A stretch of DNA of 64,000 nucleotides, from positions 124,001 to 188,000 of the forward strand of contig NZ_JFKD01000001.1 of NCBI RefSeq assembly GCF_002115725.1, written 5' to 3'. Position 1 is the stretch's first letter; every line of letters starts with the position of its first letter. A model generated the notes under the pieces. That model had not been told where the DNA came from. It ran no database searches and saw nothing but the letters and a program-made list of their open reading frames with translations. Shown here one piece after another: positions 53,664-62,279 of this stretch. Source of the DNA: Marivita cryptomonadis (GTDB lineage: Bacteria; Pseudomonadota; Alphaproteobacteria; Rhodobacterales; Rhodobacteraceae). The translations under genes and the position numbers were made by a program.

Positions 53664-54919
53664 AGCGTCATCTCCAGAATGTCGAGGCCACGGTTGCGGT
53701 CCAACACATAGATCAGGCCGTTGTCATCCACGTCGACGTCATTGGATTGGGGTGGAGCGCCGGTGGGTCCGGGCTCCATGAAATGCGCCACTTCGACGGG
53801 CAGGTGCGGATCGGCCACATCGAGCACCCGCAGACCACCCGCGAACCAAGTCGCGTAGATCTGTGTGCTGTCCAGCTTTTCGCGGAACTGATGTCCGCCA
53901 AAGCGCACGCCCTCTTCGCCGACCCAGGGACAGAACCGTTCCGACAGATCCCATGCCGCGACGGGTTCCATGTTGTTCAGGTCGGTCACGTCCATGATCC
54001 AGATGAAGCCGTGCAGGCGACCGGGCTTGTGGTCATGTTCCTCGTCGATCACGACGGCATAGCGTTTGCCGTTGATCAACCGTTCCAGAGGCATGACCGT
54101 GTGGGTCGGTTCTGGGATCGCCTTGGGAAAGCGGTAGCTGCCCTTGACCGTCGGATGGGTGATGTCGCTGGCGTCCAGCACCCGGAACCCGGCATGCCAG
54201 ACCGCCGCCCAAAGCTCGTCGCCGCAGCGCATGGCGTGGTGCAGGCGGTGGCTGTAGCCGACACCTGTGGGGGTCTCGCCATTGGCCACGTGCTGCCCCG
54301 GCATATGCCAATGCGATACTTCGGTCGGGTTGGTGGGATCAGACAGGTCATAGATGACAAGGATGTTGCCGACATAGCCTTCCATCTCGGTCGAGATATA
54401 GGCGTAATTCGCGTCCATATCGAAGCGGTGCACGCCGAACCCGTGCGTCTTGACGTAGGACAGCAGCTTTGGCGCGGTCTTGTCCGAGATGTCCCAGATA
54501 CGGAACCCGCCGCTGTGATACCCACGCTGCAACGCTTCTTCCAGAACAGGGATGTCCGATGGTTTGACAGACAGGCGCTCGGCGATCTGGGCGTCCGACA
54601 GTCCCTCGGCGCGCAGGCCCGCGATCTTATCGCCTTTGCGCAGGAAATGTCGGCGGTCCATTTCCACATTGGTGATCATCAGATCGCCGACCACCTTGAC
54701 CTTATGGGTATGCGACCACTCATCCGGCGGGGCGACATGTGACACAACCGTGGGATTAGCGGGATCTGACACGTCGATGATCGACGTGCCCATGGGCGGT
54801 TTCATATGCCCGACATAGGCATAGCTGCCCCGCACGACCACTTCGCCACCGCCTTCGATATCCAGATGACCCAGTCGGCGGATATTGCGCGCCAGATCAT
54901 ATTCGACTTCACGTTTCAT
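53660..54919 (-). CDS. LVIVD-repeat beta-propeller with clustered histidines
   Basis: This 419-residue protein is built of LVIVD-type propeller repeats (STSIIDVSDPANP, GFRIWDISDKTAP, ILVIYDLSDPTNP, FRVLDASDITHP, LRVLDVADPHLP). No signal peptide is seen. Histidines are unusually frequent at loop positions: H70, H72, H164, H224, H227, H228, H242, H273, H295, H297, H303 and H343, as in propeller enzymes with a metal centre. An extra helical insert at about 94-130 (GLSDAQIAERLSVKPSD) looks like an HTH. The function is unknown. It is coupled to tctA upstream and the OsmC-like gene downstream. Confidence 0.82.
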   Translation of the reverse strand: MKREVEYDLARNIRRLGHLDIEGGGEVVVRGSYAYVGHMKPPMGTSIIDVSDPANPTVVSHVAPPDEWSHTHKVKVVGDLMITNVEMDRRHFLRKGDKIAGLRAEGLSDAQIAERLSVKPSDIPVLEEALQRGYHSGGFRIWDISDKTAPKLLSYVKTHGFGVHRFDMDANYAYISTEMEGYVGNILVIYDLSDPTNPTEVSHWHMPGQHVANGETPTGVGYSHRLHHAMRCGDELWAAVWHAGFRVLDASDITHPTVKGSYRFPKAIPEPTHTVMPLERLINGKRYAVVIDEEHDHKPGRLHGFIWIMDVTDLNNMEPVAAWDLSERFCPWVGEEGVRFGGHQFREKLDSTQIYATWFAGGLRVLDVADPHLPVEVAHFMEPGPTGAPPQSNDVDVDDNGLIYVLDRNRGLDILEMTL

Positions 54920-56430
54920 TCCGCAGGCACCTCGAATTTGCGTTTGCGCCGCATGCCAAAGACAATGGGCAGGATGATGGACAGTGCGAAGGCCACCCAG
55001 AGGATGTTGCCCAGCGTGGACGAGAAGAGAACCATGATGTCGCCATCGGATTTCTTGAGCGACCAGAGGAAGTATTTTTCCAGAAGCGGACCAAGGATGA
55101 CCCCGATCAGGATCGCGGCGACATGGTAGCCAGTGCGCCGCGCGATATAGCCCAGAACACCGAAGGCCAGCGCGAGGTACATGTCGAACATGTATTCACG
55201 CGGAACAAAGCCGCCGACCAGCGTGAAGGCGATGATCATCGGCGCAAGGTAGATCGTCGGGATCGTGGTGACGTGGCTCATGTAGCGGCTGAGCGGCAGG
55301 ATGGTCAGGAACATGATCACGTAGCTGACCGCCATTGCCATGAACATGCCGTAACCCACCTTGGGCTGGTTCTCGAACAGGGACGGGCCAAAGCTGACAC
55401 CGTGGAACTGCATCACCACCAGCATGATCGCCGCAGTGGCCCCACCGGGAATTCCCAGCACCAGAAGCGGCACCAGCGTGCCCGAGGTGACACCGTTGTT
55501 GGCGGACTCGGGCGCGATCAGGCCTTCGGGGTGACCGGTGCCGTAGAGTTCCGGCGTCTTGGAGAAGCTGCGCGACTGCTGATAGGCCACGAAGCTGGCG
55601 ATGGATGCGCCTGCACCCGGGATCACGCCGATCACCAGACCGATGATCGAGGTCCAAACGATGTGCACCCAGCGCTTCAGCGCGATGCGCACCCCGTCAA
55701 AGGTATCGCCCCAATTGGGGGTCTTGGGTTCGCCGTCGTGGTTCACGATCACGCGTTTTTCGATGATGACGAAGGCTTCGGAGACCGCGAAGAGGCCGAC
55801 CAGCGCCGGGATCAGCGGCACGCCGTCGTAGAGCTCGAGAATGCCGAAGGTCCCGCGCGGCGTGGCGTAGACCACATCTGTGCCGATGGAGCCGATCATC
55901 AGGCCCAGAAAGCCCGCGATCAGTCCCTTGACCATGTCCTGTGCTGCGATCGACGCGATCAGGGAAATGCCGAAGAGCATGACCACGATCATCTCGACCG
56001 AATGCATGTAAAAGCCGACGCGGGCGAGGATCGGCATGGTGGCCAGCGCGATGATCGTCGTCAGCAGGCCGCCGATGCAGGAGGCGACAAATGAGATCGC
56101 CAGTGCCTGCTGTCCCTTGCCTTGCTTGGCCATCGGGTAGCCGTCCAGCGGTGTGGCCGCTGCCCCCGCCGTGCCGGGGATGTTCACGAGGATCGCCGGA
56201 ATGCCCGCGCCCATGCGGGCCGAACAATAAAGCGAAATCATGAACACCAGACCCGATTGCAGATCGAGTGCCAGTGTCAGCGGCATCAGGATGATGATGG
56301 TGTTGGCGGCCGAAAAGCCGGGAATGCCGCCGACGATCAGGCCCAGAAGGATCGTCGGGACGATGATGTACCAATAGCCGATGGTTTCAAAGAACACCTC
56401 GACCAGGATGGAGGCTGTGCTGCTATCCAT
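54916..56430 (-). CDS. Tripartite tricarboxylate transporter large permease, TctA-like
   Basis: This 504-residue membrane protein has the TctA signature: the paired glycine-rich motifs IVGGIPGFSAANTIIIL and IGVIPGAGASIASFVAYQ, and LLVLGIPGGATAAIMLV in the middle. It forms the main channel of a TctCBA system, driven by an ion gradient and importing carboxylates caught by TctC. It overlaps the TctB-like gene by eight bases and the LVIVD gene by four. Confidence 0.95.
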   Translation of the reverse strand: MDSSTASILVEVFFETIGYWYIIVPTILLGLIVGGIPGFSAANTIIILMPLTLALDLQSGLVFMISLYCSARMGAGIPAILVNIPGTAGAAATPLDGYPMAKQGKGQQALAISFVASCIGGLLTTIIALATMPILARVGFYMHSVEMIVVMLFGISLIASIAAQDMVKGLIAGFLGLMIGSIGTDVVYATPRGTFGILELYDGVPLIPALVGLFAVSEAFVIIEKRVIVNHDGEPKTPNWGDTFDGVRIALKRWVHIVWTSIIGLVIGVIPGAGASIASFVAYQQSRSFSKTPELYGTGHPEGLIAPESANNGVTSGTLVPLLVLGIPGGATAAIMLVVMQFHGVSFGPSLFENQPKVGYGMFMAMAVSYVIMFLTILPLSRYMSHVTTIPTIYLAPMIIAFTLVGGFVPREYMFDMYLALAFGVLGYIARRTGYHVAAILIGVILGPLLEKYFLWSLKKSDGDIMVLFSSTLGNILWVAFALSIILPIVFGMRRKRKFEVPAE

Positions 56431-56935
56431 TTGCCAGTACCGCTTTCATGGTCGTTTCGAACCAGCCGCGCGGAAACCGCGTGTCGAATGCCCAGATGAA
56501 CACTGCCCAGCCGGTAAGCGCCATCGCCGCCGAGATCATCGTGATGAAACCGGCGTTCTTGCCCTTGGCGAGGATCAGCATGCTGGCCGCAAGGAACAGA
56601 AAGGTCATCAGCGTAAAACCCAGCGTGTCGATGAACATCACGTAGGCGATGGTGGTCACCAGCAGGCCGATGCGCCCGGTGCGGATGTCGTCCATCGTGA
56701 AGAGGTTGCCGACCCCGAGCGTGCCTTCACCGCGGACAAGCCAGATCCCGGCGCGCACGAAGAAGATCGCGCAGACCAGAAGCAGGATGCCTCCGACGAT
56801 GAAGGCGCTAACCTGTGCGGTCCATGGCGAGTTCCAGATCGTCGAGAAGAAGTAGATCGTGAAGCCCACCGCGAGGATGGGGATGACAAGCTCTCCACCG
56901 ATCTGGCGCGGCGGTTTGTGGTGGTCCGAGGGCAT
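56423..56935 (-). CDS. Tripartite tricarboxylate transporter small permease, TctB-like
   Basis: From ATG 56935 (MPSDHHKPPRQIGGEL) the product is 170 residues with four membrane segments (VIPILAVGFTIYFFSTI, AFIVGGILLLVCAIFFV, LLVTTIAYVMFIDTLGF and a C-terminal MTFLFLAASMLILA). It fits the size and order of TctB between tctC and tctA. A TTG-started longer frame exists but is unlikely. Confidence 0.87.
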   Translation of the reverse strand: MPSDHHKPPRQIGGELVIPILAVGFTIYFFSTIWNSPWTAQVSAFIVGGILLLVCAIFFVRAGIWLVRGEGTLGVGNLFTMDDIRTGRIGLLVTTIAYVMFIDTLGFTLMTFLFLAASMLILAKGKNAGFITMISAAMALTGWAVFIWAFDTRFPRGWFETTMKAVLANG

Positions 56936-57010
56936 GGGCAGGCCGTCCTGTGTGCGAATGGGGTGGGGTGTGACCGGCAACGATCCATGCGCTGCCGGTC
57001 AAGAGCGCGG

Positions 57011-58012
57011 TTACGCGCCGGTCAGAAGCGATTTGTAGCGGGCACCCAGTTCCAGCATGGATTGTTTGAAGGCCGCGCATTCCTCGATACCGGCATATTG
57101 CAGGTATTCCGGCTGGCCCTTTTGGGCGACATAAGCTTCCATCAGCTTTGGATCGTCGAATGTCTCACGGAATGTCGAGGTCAGCAGCTCGAACCGGTCC
57201 GGGAAATCGTCCGCGGCTTTCTGGTGGATGCCGAACGCCCGTGCTGACAGCATTTCGGGCAGGTCCATGTCATAAGCGTCATTGATGCTGGGCGCGTTGT
57301 CGAGCGCCTCGCCGACGATGTTGTCGCCGAAGACCAGCAGCGTCTTGACGCTGTCACCCGCCGCAATCACCGAGCCGGATGTCAGGACCGAGAAATCGAC
57401 CTCGCCGGTCACGGCGCCGGCCACGGTGCCTTTGCCGCCCTGAAGCGGGATCAGGTTGAAGTCGACGCCCAGCTTGTCGCCCAGTGCCAGCAGCCCGATC
57501 GAGGCCGGGTGCGCCATGCGACTTGTGCCGACATTCAGACGGCGTGTCTTGGCCGCTGCGATGATGTCATCCATCGTTTGCAGCGGGCTTTCGGCGCCCA
57601 CGAACAGGCAGCACGGGTCCTTGTCGACCTGGCCGAAATAGAAGTAGTCGTTCACGTCGAAGCTGGGTTCCTGCATCGCCCAGTTGAGAACCTCGGGACC
57701 CATGTTGCCGAAGATCAGGTTGTAGCAATCGGGCTCGGCCTTACCCATGTAGATCTCGTAGCCCACACGGCCCGACGCGCCCGGATAGAAACCGGGTTCG
57801 AAATCTGTGCCGAGCTTTTCCTTCCACACGCTCGAAAAGGCGCGGAAGTTGCGGTCGGCACCACCGCCTTCAGAAGTCGGGACATAGACGCTGATATTAC
57901 GGTCGGGGAACGTGTTGGCCCGGACCAGTGCCGGAGTGGCAAGGGTCAGGGCTGCGGCTGCAGCACCGGTGCCAAGCAGGGTGCGGCGGTTGATGGTCTG
58001 TTTCATGGACAT
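57011..58012 (-). CDS. Tripartite tricarboxylate transporter substrate-binding protein, TctC/Bug family
   Basis: This 333-residue periplasmic protein has a twin-arginine signal (TINRRTLLGTGAAAAALTLATPALVRA). The Bug-family fold includes ISVYVPTSEGGGADRNFR (the ligand-binding loop usually reads PGGxxD) and GGKGTVAGAVTGEVDFSVLTSG. Bug proteins bind carboxylates, including aromatic ones. The ATG follows GGGAGGA by five bases. It is 30 bases or more from TctB and about 80 from the TSUP gene. Confidence 0.92.
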   Translation of the reverse strand: MSMKQTINRRTLLGTGAAAAALTLATPALVRANTFPDRNISVYVPTSEGGGADRNFRAFSSVWKEKLGTDFEPGFYPGASGRVGYEIYMGKAEPDCYNLIFGNMGPEVLNWAMQEPSFDVNDYFYFGQVDKDPCCLFVGAESPLQTMDDIIAAAKTRRLNVGTSRMAHPASIGLLALGDKLGVDFNLIPLQGGKGTVAGAVTGEVDFSVLTSGSVIAAGDSVKTLLVFGDNIVGEALDNAPSINDAYDMDLPEMLSARAFGIHQKAADDFPDRFELLTSTFRETFDDPKLMEAYVAQKGQPEYLQYAGIEECAAFKQSMLELGARYKSLLTGA

Positions 58013-58091
58013 GGTTTCCTCCCAGTTACATGTTCAAATTCGTCTGCGCGGATGATGGTCCACTGCCGGGGTCGCGCACTTGCCCGGCGGC

Positions 58092-58877
58092 TTAGTTGGT
58101 TCCTCCTGTCGGTGCCTCTGGGGCAGCGGCAAAGAACACGTCGCTGGCCCCGGCATAGATCAGGCGCACGGCCAGCAGCGACAGTACCACGGTCAGCACG
58201 ATGCCAAAGCGGCGGTCGTCGATCTTGGCGAGCATGAGCCGCCCGGCCAGCGTGCCCAGCACTCCGGCAGCGATCAGCAGCGCGATCAGCCCGGCCCAGA
58301 TGCTGAAGGCAAAGCCGAGGATGCCGAACATGATCGTCTTGAGCAGGTGCTGCAGCGTCATGAACATCGCGTGTGTGGCGACATGGGCATGGCGGTCGAG
58401 GCCCTGCGCCTTCACATAGGTGGCCACGAAGGGGCCTGTTCCGCCAAAGAACATCGTCAGGAAACTGGACACCGTGCCGGTCACCGCGCCAGAGCGGCGC
58501 AGGAAAGCCGGTGGCTTGGTCAGAACCGACCAGAGGATGAACAGCCCGACACCCATCTGGATCCAGCCGGGCTCCAATTGGACAACCAGTGATCCGCCGA
58601 TCAGGATGCCGACAAGCGCGCCGCCCGCGAACGGGCCCAGCAGATCGAACCTCATGTAGCGGGTCATTATCGCGGCGCGCCCGGCGTTTGAGCCAAGCTG
58701 AACCAGCCCGTGTACCGGGATGATCGCGGGCGCGGGCAGGAGCGTGGCAAGCACGGCAAGCATCACCGCGCCACCGCCGATGCCGAAGGCGATGGTGATG
58801 AAAGACCCAAGAAAGCTGAACGCCAGAAGCGTTATCGCTGTCGGCCATCCCAATCCTGCGTGCCACATTTCCATCAT
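58092..58877 (-). CDS. TSUP (TauE/SafE) family membrane exporter
   Basis: From ATG 58877 (MMEMWHAGLGWPT) the product is 261 residues with about eight membrane segments. The family patterns FLGSFITIAFGIGGGAVMLAVLATLLP and MFFGGTGPFVATYVKAQGLDRHAHVATHAMFMTLQHLLKTIMFG are clear. TSUP proteins export sulfite, organosulfonates or related anions. The start lies right after the decarboxylase-like gene stop. In the neighbourhood of a TauABC-type importer it may export a released sulfur anion, or an aromatic acid. Confidence 0.88.
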   Translation of the reverse strand: MMEMWHAGLGWPTAITLLAFSFLGSFITIAFGIGGGAVMLAVLATLLPAPAIIPVHGLVQLGSNAGRAAIMTRYMRFDLLGPFAGGALVGILIGGSLVVQLEPGWIQMGVGLFILWSVLTKPPAFLRRSGAVTGTVSSFLTMFFGGTGPFVATYVKAQGLDRHAHVATHAMFMTLQHLLKTIMFGILGFAFSIWAGLIALLIAAGVLGTLAGRLMLAKIDDRRFGIVLTVVLSLLAVRLIYAGASDVFFAAAPEAPTGGTN

Positions 58878-58878
58878 C

Positions 58879-59871
58879 TCAGGCGTCCAGAACCGAAGGG
58901 TGGAACAGGGATTGCGGCGCGACCGGACCTGCTGCGAGGTGCTGATCCAGCGAATAGCGGCAGATCGCGTTGATCTCGTCCATGTTGGCGGTGCAGCCAT
59001 AGCTCCAATAATCCGGCCCCATGCTGGCCAGCGTCCGTTCCATCGCGGAATTGAGCCAAGGCAGAGTCATCCGGTTCGCGTTCCCCAGCCAGATGGACCG
59101 GAGCTGCGCCATCGCGAGGTCGCGGGATTGCACGAACGCATCATAGAGCGCGCGCGGCAGGTCTGGGTATTGTTCGGCCACGCTTTTGCGGATGCCGATC
59201 AGGTGCATGATGGGAAAGAATCCGGTTTTGGCGTGATAGGCCTGTTCTGCCGTCTCGAAGTCAGGGATCAGGCGTACGAGATCTGGATTTCCTTCCAGAA
59301 ACGCCTGCGGTGGTTTGGGGGCCAAAAGCCCGTCAATCTCACCGCGCAAGAGCATGTCCTGAAGTGTGTCACCTTCTGTGATCGGTTCGACCACCATGCC
59401 TTTGGGCAGCGCCAGTTCCAGCCGTTCGCGCCGCACGCCTTCGTCCAGTGCGCCTGTACGCCAATGAATGTCGTCGCAAGCGACGCCGTATTCATCCGCC
59501 AGAATGCCCCGCATCCAAAGAGCGGCGGTCATTTGGTATTCCGGCACGCCAATCTTGCGACCCGCGAAATCAGCCGGGCTATCGATTCCGGAACCAGCGC
59601 GGGCAAAGAACCCGCTGTGTCGGAACGCCCGGCTGACAAAGGCAGGGATTGCCGTGTAATCCGACCCGCCACGCGACAGTTGCAAAACGTAGCTGGATAC
59701 CGACATCTCGGTGATGTCAAACCGCGCCTCTTGAACCGCCCAGGGGAAAAGTTTGGAGGTCGGGTGAATATGGCTTTCGAGCATGACGCCGGGCACCGTG
59801 ACGCGCCCGTCATGCAATGCCATCACGCGATCATGGTCCCATGTTGCCAGTGTCAGGGTCAGATGGCTCAC
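58879..59871 (-). CDS. 4,5-dihydroxyphthalate decarboxylase-family protein (SBP fold)
   Basis: From GTG 59871 (GGAGG ten bases upstream) the product is 330 residues without a signal peptide. It matches, from memory, the Pht5-type decarboxylase family: LTLTLATWDHDRVMALHDGRV, ARFDITEMSVSSYVLQLSRG, RAFRHSGFFARAGSGI, RKIGVPEYQMTAALWMRGIL and IMHLIGIRKSVAEQYPDLPRALYDAF. The family has the fold of a periplasmic binding protein but works in the cytoplasm. The chemistry and substrate here are inferred; it could also be an unexported binding protein. It is coupled to the ABC permease upstream and the TSUP gene downstream. Confidence 0.75.
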   Translation of the reverse strand: MSHLTLTLATWDHDRVMALHDGRVTVPGVMLESHIHPTSKLFPWAVQEARFDITEMSVSSYVLQLSRGGSDYTAIPAFVSRAFRHSGFFARAGSGIDSPADFAGRKIGVPEYQMTAALWMRGILADEYGVACDDIHWRTGALDEGVRRERLELALPKGMVVEPITEGDTLQDMLLRGEIDGLLAPKPPQAFLEGNPDLVRLIPDFETAEQAYHAKTGFFPIMHLIGIRKSVAEQYPDLPRALYDAFVQSRDLAMAQLRSIWLGNANRMTLPWLNSAMERTLASMGPDYWSYGCTANMDEINAICRYSLDQHLAAGPVAPQSLFHPSVLDA

Positions 59872-59893
59872 GCGTTTGTTGCCTCCATGCCGA

Positions 59894-60646
59894 TCACCGC
59901 TTGGCCGCGTAGTAGGAGACGCGCCGTTCAAGGTACGCGAGGAATTCCGATATCGTGAACGCCAGCGCGAAAAGCACGATCAAGACCGCCCAGAAGTGTC
60001 CCATCAGGAAGTTGGCCGAATAAAGTTCGAACAACGCACCAAAGCCCACGATTGAGATCAGCAATTGCCCGATGATCACACCTTTGACTGCCCGGATGAC
60101 GCCAATGCGTACACCGCCGAGGATTTCGGGAAGGGCTGCCCAGAAGTAGATCTTGAAGAACGCATCTGTTGGCGACGCGCCAAAGCTGTGCGCCATTTCC
60201 ACCAGCGACCGGTTGATCTGACGGACCCCGGCGCGCGAGTTGAGGATGATGATCCAGATCGCAAACAGCGTCGTGGTGATGATGATGGACTTCATGCCGA
60301 AGCCGAACAGCACCATCAGAACCGGCACCAGCGCGGTCAGTGGTGCGCTCAGGAACACGTTGACCCAAGGCAGGAGCAATTCGTCCAGAAGGCGGCTCTT
60401 GCCCATGAGGATACCTGTGGGGATGCCGATCACGATGGCAAAAAACACACCCGCGAGAAACGCGTAGGCGGTCTCGAACAGCGCTTTCTGAAACGCTGCA
60501 GTTCCAAGGATTTCGAACAGCGTGCCAAGAACTTCGCTCAGCGGTGGTATGAAGAATGTCAGCCCGGCCTGACCCACGATCTCCCACAAGAGACCCCAGA
60601 GCAGAAGTGACGACATTCCAGGAAGGCGGTATCCGAACAGTGTCAT
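59894..60646 (-). CDS. ABC transporter permease (TauC/SsuC type), second
   Basis: From ATG 60646 (MTLFGYRLPGMSSLLLW) the product is 250 residues with about six membrane segments. The EAA loop MAHSFGASPTDAFFKIYFWAALPEILGGVRIGV is clear. It belongs to the family importing nitrate, sulfonates, taurine or thiamine-precursor-like ligands. It is one of two permeases around the ATPase gene, giving a heterodimeric channel. Confidence 0.92.
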   Translation of the reverse strand: MTLFGYRLPGMSSLLLWGLLWEIVGQAGLTFFIPPLSEVLGTLFEILGTAAFQKALFETAYAFLAGVFFAIVIGIPTGILMGKSRLLDELLLPWVNVFLSAPLTALVPVLMVLFGFGMKSIIITTTLFAIWIIILNSRAGVRQINRSLVEMAHSFGASPTDAFFKIYFWAALPEILGGVRIGVIRAVKGVIIGQLLISIVGFGALFELYSANFLMGHFWAVLIVLFALAFTISEFLAYLERRVSYYAAKR

Positions 60647-60656
60647 GATGCCCGCC

Positions 60657-61463
60657 TCATTCCACGTAGGTTCTGAGCGACGCCCAGATCTCATCTACGA
60701 TATCGAGGTATTCCGGGTCGCGGCGAATGTTGTCGACGCCTTTGTTCCGGAAGCTGGACGGGCGGATGATCTCGGACACGCGGCTGGGGCGCGGCAAGAG
60801 GATGGCGATCTGGTCGGATACATAGACCGCTTCTTCGATCGAATGGGTCACGAAGATGAAGGTCTTGTTTTCATTCTGCACAAGTTGCAGCAGGTCTTCC
60901 TGAAACTTGCGGCGAGTCTGTTCGTCAACGGCCGAGAACGGCTCGTCCATCAGCAACACTTGTGCATCCACGGCCAGGGCACGGGCAAGGCCCACGCGTT
61001 GACGCATGCCGCCGGACAGTTCGTGCGGATAGCTGTGTTCGAACCCGGCAAGGCCGACTTCTTTAATGTATTTCTCGGCGCGCGCTTCGCGCTCGGATGC
61101 AGCGACACCGCGCATCTCAAGCCCGAATGCCACGTTGCGCAGAACAGTCGCCCAAGGCAGTAGCGCGAAATCCTGGAACACGAAGGCGCGGTCGGGACCA
61201 GGGCCGGTGACGCGTTTGCCGTTCACTTCGACTTCACCTGAGGTCGGTTCCAGCAGGCCCGCAATGATCTTGAGCAACGTGGTCTTGCCGCAGCCAGACG
61301 GGCCCAAAAGCGACGTCAACTGCCCGCGCGGAAACTCAAGCGACATATTCTGAAGCGCTTGCACGTCACCGTAGTTCTTCGAGATATTTCGGGCGGAAAC
61401 CGCACTTTCGAACTCGGCAGCCGGTGTCGGCGCAAGCGGTTCCTTAATCTGAGACATAGCCAC
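60657..61463 (-). CDS. ABC transporter ATPase (TauB/SsuB type)
   Basis: This 268-residue ATPase has Walker A LLGPSGCGKTTLLKIIAG (near residue 53), Q-loop VFQDFALLPWATVLRNV, signature LSGGMRQRVGLARAL and Walker B VLLMDEPFSAVDEQTR. The H-loop is VTHSIEEAVY. The FALLPWATVL pattern is typical of nitrate/sulfonate/taurine importers. GTG 61463 is preferred because AAGGAA lies six bases before it; an ATG at 61457 is possible. It overlaps the upstream permease by 20 bases. Confidence 0.94.
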   Translation of the reverse strand: MAMSQIKEPLAPTPAAEFESAVSARNISKNYGDVQALQNMSLEFPRGQLTSLLGPSGCGKTTLLKIIAGLLEPTSGEVEVNGKRVTGPGPDRAFVFQDFALLPWATVLRNVAFGLEMRGVAASEREARAEKYIKEVGLAGFEHSYPHELSGGMRQRVGLARALAVDAQVLLMDEPFSAVDEQTRRKFQEDLLQLVQNENKTFIFVTHSIEEAVYVSDQIAILLPRPSRVSEIIRPSSFRNKGVDNIRRDPEYLDIVDEIWASLRTYVE

Positions 61464-62205
61464 GTTGATTTCCTTTGAAGAGAGTGACCTCGATCTTTTC
61501 GAGCAGGTTCAGGAACAGAACCGCGAGCAGGATGATCGAGAAGATGGCGGCGTACATACTGGGGTAGTCCGCGATAGAGCGGCTGTAGGTGATGATGTCC
61601 CCAACGCCCGTGGGTGTGATTTTCAGCTCGGACAGGATCGCGCCGATGAAACCGGCGGAAATGCCCAACCGCAAACCGGCAAAGATCACCGGCGACGCGG
61701 CGGGAATAATGATGCGCAGGATGATGGACGTTTCGGATGCGAGGAATGACCGTCCCATTTCCTTGAAAGATTCAGGCGTGTTGCGAACCGCACCGCTGGT
61801 GTTCAGCACGATTACAGGCATCGCCATGATGCAGACGACCAGCACCTTGGACGTCAGACCGATGCCGTAGGCCAAAACCAACAACGGGATCAGCGCTGCC
61901 AAAGGGGCCGCCTGCATCACGATGAAGATCGGCGAGAACAGCCAGTCGAATGTCTTGCTTAACCCGACCCAGAGACCGATGGCGATGCCAAGGACTGCCG
62001 ATATGGCGACCCCAATAGCTAGCGGTTTCAGCGTTTCGGCGTAGGCATCGAAGATTGTGCCATCAAGCGTCATCGACAGCAGCGCGCTCATGGATTCGAG
62101 AAAGGTCGGGAATGCGAAACTGACGGGCACACGGCCCGCGATTTCCCACGCGCCGAACAGGATCACGGCAGAAAGCAGTTTGAGAAGCAGGGCGCGGTTT
62201 GGCAT
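61444..62205 (-). CDS. ABC transporter permease (TauC/SsuC type), first
   Basis: From ATG 62205 (MPNRALLLKLLSAVILFGAWE) the product is 253 residues with about six membrane segments. The EAA loop GRSFLASETSIILRIIIPAASPVIFAGLRLGI is present. It partners with the permease at 59894-60646 and the ATPase between them. Two different permeases in one importer is less common in this family than one. Confidence 0.92.
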   Translation of the reverse strand: MPNRALLLKLLSAVILFGAWEIAGRVPVSFAFPTFLESMSALLSMTLDGTIFDAYAETLKPLAIGVAISAVLGIAIGLWVGLSKTFDWLFSPIFIVMQAAPLAALIPLLVLAYGIGLTSKVLVVCIMAMPVIVLNTSGAVRNTPESFKEMGRSFLASETSIILRIIIPAASPVIFAGLRLGISAGFIGAILSELKITPTGVGDIITYSRSIADYPSMYAAIFSIILLAVLFLNLLEKIEVTLFKGNQRGYVSD

Positions 62206-62279
62206 GTGGCGGTATCTTTCGGACTGCAATGAGAAAAAGTCGCTGCGCGGGCATCCCGCGCAGCGGCAGTGCAAAAAGC

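Noticed and set aside
53747..54742. Long plus-strand open frame opposite the LVIVD gene
   Set aside because: Mirror frame of a clearly coding minus-strand gene with repeats; no recognisable domain.
55123..56094. Long plus-strand open frame opposite tctA
   Set aside because: Composition is a mirror of a hydrophobic membrane protein (rich in Asp, His, Arg); tctA motifs are unambiguous.
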